In this document: positions 18,868 through 24,843 of the stretch, one piece after another | Position numbering within the stretch: position 1 is the stretch's first letter | Layout: the number at the start of each line of letters is the position of its first letter | Assembly (NCBI GenBank): GCA_036897485.1 | Contig: JAYMTF010001257.1 | Coordinates: 1 to 24,843 of the forward strand | Source of the DNA: Pelargonium nanum | Taxonomy: Eukaryota; Streptophyta; Magnoliopsida; Geraniales; Geraniaceae | Direction of reading: 5' to 3' | Length of the DNA: 24,843 nucleotides | Notes under the pieces: model-generated | What the model was told of the DNA's origin: nothing | Seen by the model: the letters and a program-made list of their open reading frames with translations, nothing else | The model's database searches: none | Translations under genes and position numbers: made by a program

Positions 18868-21359
18868 GAGATTGAAGCAAGGAAATGAATTTAAAACATG
18901 GAACTGCTGTAAATCTGATCATAGATAAGAGTATTTAAGATGATATAGGGTCATTCAAATAATAGATTATGGTCTTCTGACCAACTGTTTACTGACTAAT
19001 AACTATGCTGAAATTGGAGATATCAAAACTAAAACCAAGAGCCTGGGTCATTCAAATAATAGAATATGGTCTTCTGACCAACTGTTTGCCAACTAATAAC
19101 TATGCTGAAATTGGGGAGATCAAAACTAAAACCAAGTAAAGAGCCTGCATGAGAGCTAGGAATCAAGTCAAGTCACTTATAATTGCGGTGAATCAAAATC
19201 ACTTGATAAGGATGAACTCTGCCAATTTTTTTCCGCCTTACATTTCCTTGCTCTTGAGAAATGGCATAAATTAACTCACCCTTCTACCAGACTTTGTAGT
19301 GTATCCAAATCAAACTATTAGGCGATGTTAAACATTACTTCAAGCTAAAAGCTTAAGTTGTTAAGTGGAAGGCCAAATTAGAATAGCGAGCAGTCTCAAT
19401 TCTGAAACTCCACACACGTACTACGCGGGACACTTCAACACTGTTACTAGCGTTCACGTGTTTGTCTGAACTTCACATGGACCAAGAATTGCCCAGGGAG
19501 GCAACAAAAATGGGCCATACGGACCTAAGACCAAATTAGTTGCAACACCAAATTACACTTCAACCTTAAAGCTTAAGTTGTTTAGTGGAGGGCCAAACTA
19601 GTATATCAAGCAGTCTCAATTTCCACATACTTTCAGCGTGGGATACTTCAACACACAGGATTTGACGTCCAATGAGCCTATAAAATGATGGGGTAAAGAA
19701 TACCCACTGAATGATGGTCTAAAAGCAGTAAATTCCCTAATATCTTACGAAGGAGCTAAATAACAATAACAAATGCCCATTGAGGTGAAACTGTAAGATA
19801 ATTTTGAGTGTACTGCTTTTAGCCTTTTATTTTTAATTCTATCCCCAAATTATAGTTCTCAGACAAATGAAGGAAGCAAAAGTACAAGCACCATGAAGAA
19901 TGCCAAGGCACAAGCTAATAACATAGAAAACGTTTTGGCTTCTTTTTCACACTACATTCTCTCCAGGACAAAAATAATAGAACACTCATGAAATTCCATT
20001 GAGTGCTAAATTCATAAGACAGCTTTCTCAGTGGCCTGAATCAGCCAATCAAGCTTCTAATGAGTAAAAAACATGCCACTTTTCCTTGGGGCCAATTCTG
20101 ATGAGAAGGCCCACAGCAAACCTCCAAACAGCAAGTAAATCAACTAAACATGTGAATCTGCATTCTGATACTACCTAATAACAGGATCCCATGCCAAACC
20201 CTTCTTGTTGGATTCTCACAGCCTACACACTTGTTAGTGGCATCCTAGCCACAAATTGATAAGGTACTAGTTCCATAATTTCCTTTTTCCTTCACAAGAC
20301 TCAAGGATTTCTTGGCCTACCACCTCACTGCATATAGACCTCTTTGTAGTTCATTGCCCACTCTTTTATGTCTTCAGGCTTGAAGAGTTTGCAGAGCATG
20401 CAATTCAATCAAAACTCACTAACACACAACCTTCCAACAATTCAATACACAGTAAAATTTTGAAAGCAAATTGATTAAGTACATCTATTAGAAAACAAGA
20501 GCAAGCCTTATATAATGGTAGGGTAATGCTTACCCAACCATTCCCTATGCATGAAGAAAAATCCTAGGTTCTTTCAAGTACCCATGTTCTCATATGACCT
20601 AATGGCTCACCATCATTGCTGACACATATAATTTTTTTTACTTGAGTTAACTATGATCGATTAAGCCCTCCTCTAGCTTGCACAAATAGTAATATAGCTC
20701 ATTTTTAATTATACCCAAAAGCACAAATAAAATTATCTCACTGTACAGATCATATGTATTACAAAAACACAGACAAGTAGCAGTTCAGTAGTAGCCTATA
20801 TAACAATTCGAAGCCTACACTAAGCTAAAAATGCAAAAAGATGAACCATTAATTGCAACAACAGTGTCAATTAGATAGCTCATAATCAGTTCAAGGCAAA
20901 ATCAGAAAACAACTGGGCATGATTTCCCAAACCCTAGCTCTCAATACCACACACAAAATCAACAAATGGAAAAAAAAACGAACCTGTAGGGGAAGACCAG
21001 GCGGCGTGTACGACGCAGCGCTCCTGAACATTGGAACAGAACCCGACAGTGATCTTGTTGAGATCGCCCCGGAGGACAGACCCGTTCCAGATGGAGGATC
21101 CGTCGTGGATGGTGACCTGACCCGCCAAGACGACGTTGGGCGCCACGTAAGCATCGACCGCAACATCTGGGAGCCACTGCCCCAGTGGAATTATCATCCT
21201 CTGGCCCCTATAGTCCCATTTGACTCGATCCGGCGACGGCGTGATCGCCTTGGCGGCTTCTGTGGCCACAGAGCGGCGGATGAGGTGGTGGTGGTGGTGA
21301 GATGCGAGCGCGGCGGCTGTAGCTAGGGCTCTTCTGGAGAAGCGAGCTAGAGTCGCCAT
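17607..21359 (-). CDS. GAMMACAL: Gamma carbonic anhydrase-like subunit of mitochondrial complex I
   Basis: Component of the plant-specific matrix-facing carbonic-anhydrase domain of complex I, where it forms a heterotrimer with gamma-CA subunits. Two exons, 21359-20984 and 17983-17607, joined across a 3.0 kb GT-AG intron that splits a Gly codon, give 250 residues. Residues 1-35 are Arg/Ala/Ser-rich with no acidic residue before E34, which fits a mitochondrial presequence; they include five His in a row (21-25). The mature part begins near PSPDRVKWDYRGQR and has left-handed beta-helix hexapeptide repeats (about 66-200). Of the three zinc-binding His of active gamma-CAs, only H118 (CVVHAAW) remains; the other two positions are A141 and R146 (TIGANSLLRSC). 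This matches gamma-CAL rather than gamma-CA proteins and implies no classical catalysis. The ATG at 21359 gives the family start MATxxAR. Whether it is CAL1 or CAL2 cannot be decided. Confidence 0.95.
18060..18101. repeat. Compound (CA)n(GA)n microsatellite
   Basis: About ten CA units pass directly into about eleven GA units, in the gamma-CAL intron close to its 3' end. Confidence 0.9.
18837..18870. repeat. (AG)n microsatellite
   Basis: AG tract of 34 bp with one interruption (GCGA), in the gamma-CAL intron. Confidence 0.9.
18948..19146. repeat. Tandem duplication of a 97-bp unit in the gamma-CAL intron
   Basis: Copy 1 (18948-19044) and copy 2 (19045-19146) both start GGGTCATTCAAATAATAGA and end AAAACCAAG...GAGCCT. 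They differ by only a few substitutions and a 4-5 bp insertion near the end of copy 2. They are adjacent and in the same orientation, so this is a recent tandem duplication. Confidence 0.92.
19322..19660. repeat. Pair of diverged direct repeats in the gamma-CAL intron
   Basis: Segments at about 19330-19441 and 19551-19655 share AAAGCTTAAGTTGTT.AGTGGA.GGCCAAA, GCAGTCTCAATT and ACTTCAACAC in the same order, about 220 bp apart. The AAGCTTAAGTTGTTAAGTGG core looks like a dispersed plant repeat, but I cannot name a family. Confidence 0.7.
19660..20983. other. 5' part of the gamma-CAL intron
   Basis: No nested gene is seen. A short hairpin (AATGGTAGGGTAA and TTACCCAACCATT, one mismatch, 20514-20542) is the only clear structure; a smaller GGGTA/TACCC hairpin lies near 19692. 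Confidence 0.55.
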
Positions 21360-21499
21360 TTCTCAATGGAGAAGCTGTAGGTTCAGTAGAGTTCGGTACT
21401 TCAATGGTGAGACAGCGAAATTGGAAATGAAGAAGGAGAGACAAGACAACATAAGAGGAAATCTGATGAAATCAAAGGGTGTTTTGCGTTTGTGTGTCG

Positions 21500-21600
21500 A
21501 TATGGGCCAAAATGGGTTCGTTGTAAGCTTGATTTTACCAATTATGGGGCCAACGTATGATTGGGCTTCCGTTATGCTTTAAATAGGCCAAGCCCAACTC
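21500..21600 (-). promoter_or_regulatory. TGGGCY (site II) boxes of the gamma-CAL promoter
   Basis: TGGGCC at 21503-21508, TGGGCT at 21562-21567 and AGCCCA at 21591-21596 lie 145-240 bp upstream of the ATG. Site II boxes are typical of nuclear genes for mitochondrial respiratory-chain subunits, which agrees with the gene product. Confidence 0.55.
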
Positions 21601-21619
21601 GTACAGATAGTTAGGACAC

Positions 21620-22860
21620 AAAATTATGGCCCGTGAAGGTGTGATCATACCACATAGAGCATATAGAATCTCCTTTTCACTCCATCTCAAGTCTCAAAAA
21701 GCTTTTATTCTGGTTGGATATAAGTTGAGTATAGTTGCGTGCACGCTCCTTTTCACTTTGCATATTTCTGAGGTTGAAATGGACTTTATATCTATCTACT
21801 TTTTTCTTCTTCTTTTTGTTTTGTTTTGTTTTGTGAGATATTTTAAAAATCAATTTGTTCGCACTCAGCCCCTTTCCTTAGGAATCATGCAGATATTTTG
21901 AAACTATATGATATTGAGTGTTCTTGTTCTTTCTCACCTTGAGAGTTAGTTCGAATATCATAGATTCTTCAACAATTGAAGTGGGATAACCCAACGAGCG
22001 GATACGAAGCACATATATATAATATTAAGGTCAAGGTCATCGTTAGCGGGCCTAATAATGGGTTAGTACGCAAATGCTTTGAATATGATACACCTCAGAC
22101 TATACTCTAAACTAGGTTTTCCAACGTTGTTTAATGTCCCAGAGCCTCAAGTACTCTAACGAGATGACGTCATCACAATGACGTCGTCGACACCTCATCT
22201 ATGTGTCCCGGCGCCACATCACTTGAAATTATTTTTACGTCACCATAGCATCGTCATATGATGATGAGTAGGATCACAATTTGATATCATGACATTATCA
22301 TGTTTACTTACAACTGATCACAACGTCTTACATACATCCCTCCTCCCCCACACATATTAGTTTATAAGTATAAATACATCTTAAAATCATGAGGTATAAA
22401 TCCTTTATTAGACCTTAAAAATTCATTTGTATCTCTTACACCACTTGAGTTTTATGATTTTCTCTTGAAATTTATCAATTTCATTAATAATAATAGAGAT
22501 TCCTACTCTCATGTACTAGGTGAATTTTGCACACTTTAAATGAACTTTTGCTTGATCTGGAGTTGAATACTTTCCGGCTTGCATACTGCATCTACAAGAC
22601 TCCTCCATCTTGCAAGTGATCTGGTGTGAAAATTACAAGAAAATAGTAAAGTTTCATTGCCATGTCTACCGACATAGCAGCATATATCATTTTAGTTCTT
22701 TTTCTTCAAAATGTCCCACATGAACAGCTACAAATTCCCCTTAAAGATTTGAAATTATCTCTGTGCGTGGCATAAGTATCTAAAAGATACTGTTGATGAT
22801 AAAGTAGCCGAAGATATTTTATGAAACGAGGGACCATATGATTTCTTGTATCCACGACCT
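21620..22860. other. Spacer between gamma-CAL and the small plus-strand gene
   Basis: No credible gene. A 91-codon frame at 21626-21901 lacks family features. A cluster of TGACGT elements is listed separately. The rest is AT-rich. Confidence 0.5.
22160..22245. promoter_or_regulatory. TGACGT (bZIP/TGA-type) element cluster
   Basis: The palindrome TGACGTCA (22165-22172), TGACGTCG (22179-22186) and an inverted ACGTCA (22237-22242) lie within 80 bp. TGACG cores are bound by TGA-class and other bZIP factors. The two direct cores are 14 bp apart start to start, not the 12 bp of classical as-1. The cluster lies about 720-800 bp upstream of both the small plus-strand gene and the gamma-CAL ATG. Confidence 0.4.
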
Positions 22861-22880
22861 ATCCTCTGCATATAATAGTG

Positions 22881-22892
22881 TATATATATAGA
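22881..22892 (+). promoter_or_regulatory. TATA box of the small DUF761-like gene
   Basis: TATATATATAGA about 70-80 bp upstream of the ATG at 22961, followed by a CA-rich leader without intervening ATGs. Confidence 0.5.
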
Positions 22893-22960
22893 ACTCATCA
22901 CCTTGCTGCGAAGTAAACAACCAACTCACTCACAGAATCAATCAAGACATCACACAGATC

Positions 22961-23176
22961 ATGTCTTTGTATCAATCAGCTGCAAATAAACCATATATAA
23001 GCTTCAAAGCTCATCAGCTAAGTCCAGTTTTAATTTCAACTGGACTCGGAGCTTCTTCTTCTCTCCATCACTACTCCACGCATCCCAAGCTTTCTGACAA
23101 TATCGATGACACCATTGACGCAAGAGCTGCAACTTACATCTCAACTGTGCAACAGCGTTTTAGGCTTGCAACTTAA
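22961..23176 (+). CDS. Small protein with DUF761-like C-terminal motif, function unknown
   Basis: Single-exon ORF of 71 residues with a TATA box and an ATG-free leader. The N-terminal two thirds are Ser/His-rich and look disordered, with no signal peptide or membrane segment. The C-terminus, DDTIDARAATYISTVQQRFRL (about 49-69), resembles the motif of DUF761 (cotton-fibre-expressed) proteins, in which an acidic ID-x-RA stretch is followed by an amphipathic helix ending in arginine and leucine. The match rests on this short motif only. Many such short plant proteins are stress- or wound-induced, but nothing here proves that. The gene points toward the DUF3339 gene (convergent, stop codons about 250 bp apart). 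Coding is likely, given the position of the core promoter and the matching C-terminus. Confidence 0.6.
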   Translation: MSLYQSAANKPYISFKAHQLSPVLISTGLGASSSLHHYSTHPKLSDNIDDTIDARAATYISTVQQRFRLAT

Positions 23177-23425
23177 TCTATTGTAAATTTGTAATTGCTT
23201 CAACATATTTCATACATTTGCTCTTTGTCATAATTTTCAATTAGCATACATAGAATTCATATTGAAAGTCCCTTTTCAAATTCAGATATCAAAAGCTCAG
23301 ATCTAAAAAATAAAAACAATTACAACACCAGAAATTGAAAACCCCTCCATTTGATAGCAACTACTGATAAAATGTATAGAAAGGGCATATAAACAGAGAT
23401 GAGTGAAGATCTAAAGAAGAAGATG

Positions 23426-23635
23426 TTAACCAGCATAGATGTGAACGCCAATGGCGATGAGGAAGATGGTGATGAGGCCAAAATAGATGATGGCGTGGAC
23501 AAGAATAGCAGCGCCACTGGTGTGCATATTCCCAAACTCGACGATCTTGCCCTTACCAGGAATCTGAAACAACAGTCCAGGAGACAATAGTACAAACAGC
23601 ACCACAGCTATAACAACTGGACCCCAATCTGCCAT
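23426..23635 (-). CDS. DUF3339 family small membrane protein
   Basis: Intronless ORF of 69 residues, the usual length of this plant family. The N-terminus MADWGPVVIAVVLFVLLSPG leads a first hydrophobic helix (about 6-24). The LLFQIPG..K.VEFGNMHTSG loop is family-diagnostic. A second helix (about 44-64) ends in the conserved VHIYAG. The function is unknown; the two helices suggest an integral membrane protein. Relatives often occur in tandem copies in other plants, but only one is seen here. The start is the only ATG that gives the MADWGP family N-terminus. The leader is rich in CTT repeats. Confidence 0.92.
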   Translation of the reverse strand: MADWGPVVIAVVLFVLLSPGLLFQIPGKGKIVEFGNMHTSGAAILVHAIIYFGLITIFLIAIGVHIYAG

Positions 23636-23959
23636 GCCTGTTCCTTCTTCTTCGTCTTCTTCTTCAACTTCTAATCAAAATGAAAATCTATGGAGATGAG
23701 AGAGGCGGAGTAGAGAAGTGTGAAGCGGTAGAGTATGTATGTATATGGAAGAAGAAAGATCCAGAGAAGAAGTGGGGGAGGATGATCTGGACACGGATCA
23801 CAAAAGGTGCGAATCTCGTGTTTTCTCCCAAACCAACGGCTGTGATGTGTTGGGGATGCTTAAACACGCATACTTTTTACATGTGGATTTGAATCAAAAA
23901 GCCTTTTTATTAGTATTATATACCACCGTCCAAAATCTTACTCTCAACCGTCGAATTTA

Positions 23960-24793
23960 AGACATTACCGTCTCTCTTATTTTTATCGTGTTTTACAGGT
24001 TTTTTTTGTGTGTGTATATTACTGGTTTGATCCAATTGGGACTTAATCATAGTTCTTTTCAAAATAAAAAGTAATAATATATTAATTTAAATCGAAAGAT
24101 AACAAAGGCGGCATAAAATTAGAGGCTTAAAAATCAATCCATCTAGAAAAGTTTGACAAAATCCAAAAACTAACTAATTTGTTGACAACTTGGTTCAGAG
24201 ATCAACTCGAAAATAAAAAATTGACACTACTAAATTGAGTCACAATGGCTGAAACATTTCGAATAACCAAACCAAAGGCACCGGAATCCTCCCCATCAAC
24301 ATGAATTATCAAGTTGAAGACACTAAAATCCTCTCATTCAACCTGAAGAGCACAAGCAACTGATAACGATTGCACTTGAAGTTCAATGCGACCACGTGGA
24401 TGACTTTTTCAACGACCCCTCGCAACCATCGGATCTATCATCTAATTCGACAATAAACTCGAAGGTTGCTATGATGGCTTTGGTCAAACCACCACCTTCT
24501 AAATCACCTTTTTTTTTTATGCGACCGTCACCTGTTGCCATGCCAAACACCAATGAAACCCTCCTGCGAATCTACGTTGCACTATATACCTTATTAACCT
24601 CTAACTTACTATCAAAACAATACTCAATATCTGAATGAGAAACACCGCAGTTTGCTATATGCAAATCTTATAGATTGTCGCCGATTTGAGAATCTAAAAC
24701 AGTCATAACCAACCAAAAACCCTAACTGACTCTCAAAACGGTTGAGAGAAGAAGAGAGACTTGATCACAGTTAAGTCATATTGATTTTTTTTA
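23960..24793. other. AT-rich spacer at the right end
   Basis: No gene recognised. An 80-codon frame at 24396-24638 starts with a non-family sequence and is probably chance. A G-box CACGTG occurs at 24393-24398. Confidence 0.5.
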
Positions 24794-24843
24794 TACTTCC
24801 TCCGTCCCAAAATGAGTGTCCTGTTTGTCTAAATTTTTTGTCC
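24794..24843. mobile_element. Left end of a Stowaway/mariner-type MITE (cut by window edge)
   Basis: A TA dinucleotide (24794-24795), the expected target duplication, precedes CTTCCTCCGTCCCAAAATG and AGTGTCC. This matches the well-known CTCCGTCCCAAAATGAGTGTC terminal repeat of plant Stowaway elements. The other end lies outside the window. Confidence 0.7.

Noticed and set aside
20919-21326. Plus-strand frame of 135 codons
   Set aside because: It is the antisense shadow of gamma-CAL exon 1, which is clearly coding on the minus strand.
1-24843. CRISPR arrays, operons, ribosome binding sites or other prokaryotic systems
   Set aside because: No regularly spaced direct repeats are present, and the intron-rich plant gene structure rules out a prokaryotic layout.

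Overview
This window looks like nuclear DNA from a flowering plant, most likely a eudicot. The coding islands are split by short AT-rich GT-AG introns, and the encoded proteins are plant-specific: an SBP-box transcription factor with a miR156 site, a plant gamma carbonic anhydrase-like subunit and a DUF3339 protein. The spacers hold microsatellites and MITE/SINE debris. A rosid is plausible, but I cannot name the species from sequence alone.

Layout from left to right. (1) 1-1300, minus strand: the 5' half of a SUMO-activating enzyme subunit 1 gene (SAE1), five exons, running off the left edge, with a TGGGCY-box promoter. (2) 1.3-6.7 kb: a gene-poor spacer with microsatellites, degenerate repeats and two promoter-like islands without a gene. 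(3) 6.7-10.2 kb, plus strand: an SPL13-type SBP-box gene, three coding exons, a probable leader intron, a small upstream ORF and a miR156 target site in the last exon. (4) 10.2-13.1 kb: a spacer with a MITE-like palindrome, an orphan cluster of TGGGCY boxes and a diverged direct duplication of about 360 bp. (5) 13.1-15.95 kb, plus strand: a ten-exon F-box/FIST-domain gene encoding 534 residues. (6) 16.29-16.39 kb, minus strand: a MIR171 hairpin, with a 5'-truncated SINE flanked by target-site duplications just upstream. (7) 17.5-21.6 kb, minus strand: a two-exon mitochondrial gamma carbonic anhydrase-like gene with a 3.0 kb intron containing two internal duplications. (8) 22.9-23.2 kb, plus strand: a small unknown protein with a DUF761-like C-terminus. 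(9) 23.4-23.64 kb, minus strand: a DUF3339 two-helix membrane protein. (10) The right edge cuts into a Stowaway-like MITE.

How the genes relate. As I recall the Arabidopsis map, SAE1 and SPL13 are neighbours (At5g505xx) and F-box/FIST, gamma-CAL1 and DUF3339 are neighbours (At5g635xx). The window joins both groups, so it may preserve an ancestral block. It also carries two parts of one developmental circuit. The SPL is a miR156 target, and miR171 targets the HAM/LOM GRAS factors, which are known to interact with miR156-targeted SPLs. The MIR171 locus lies outside any coding ORF and is the most notable item found.
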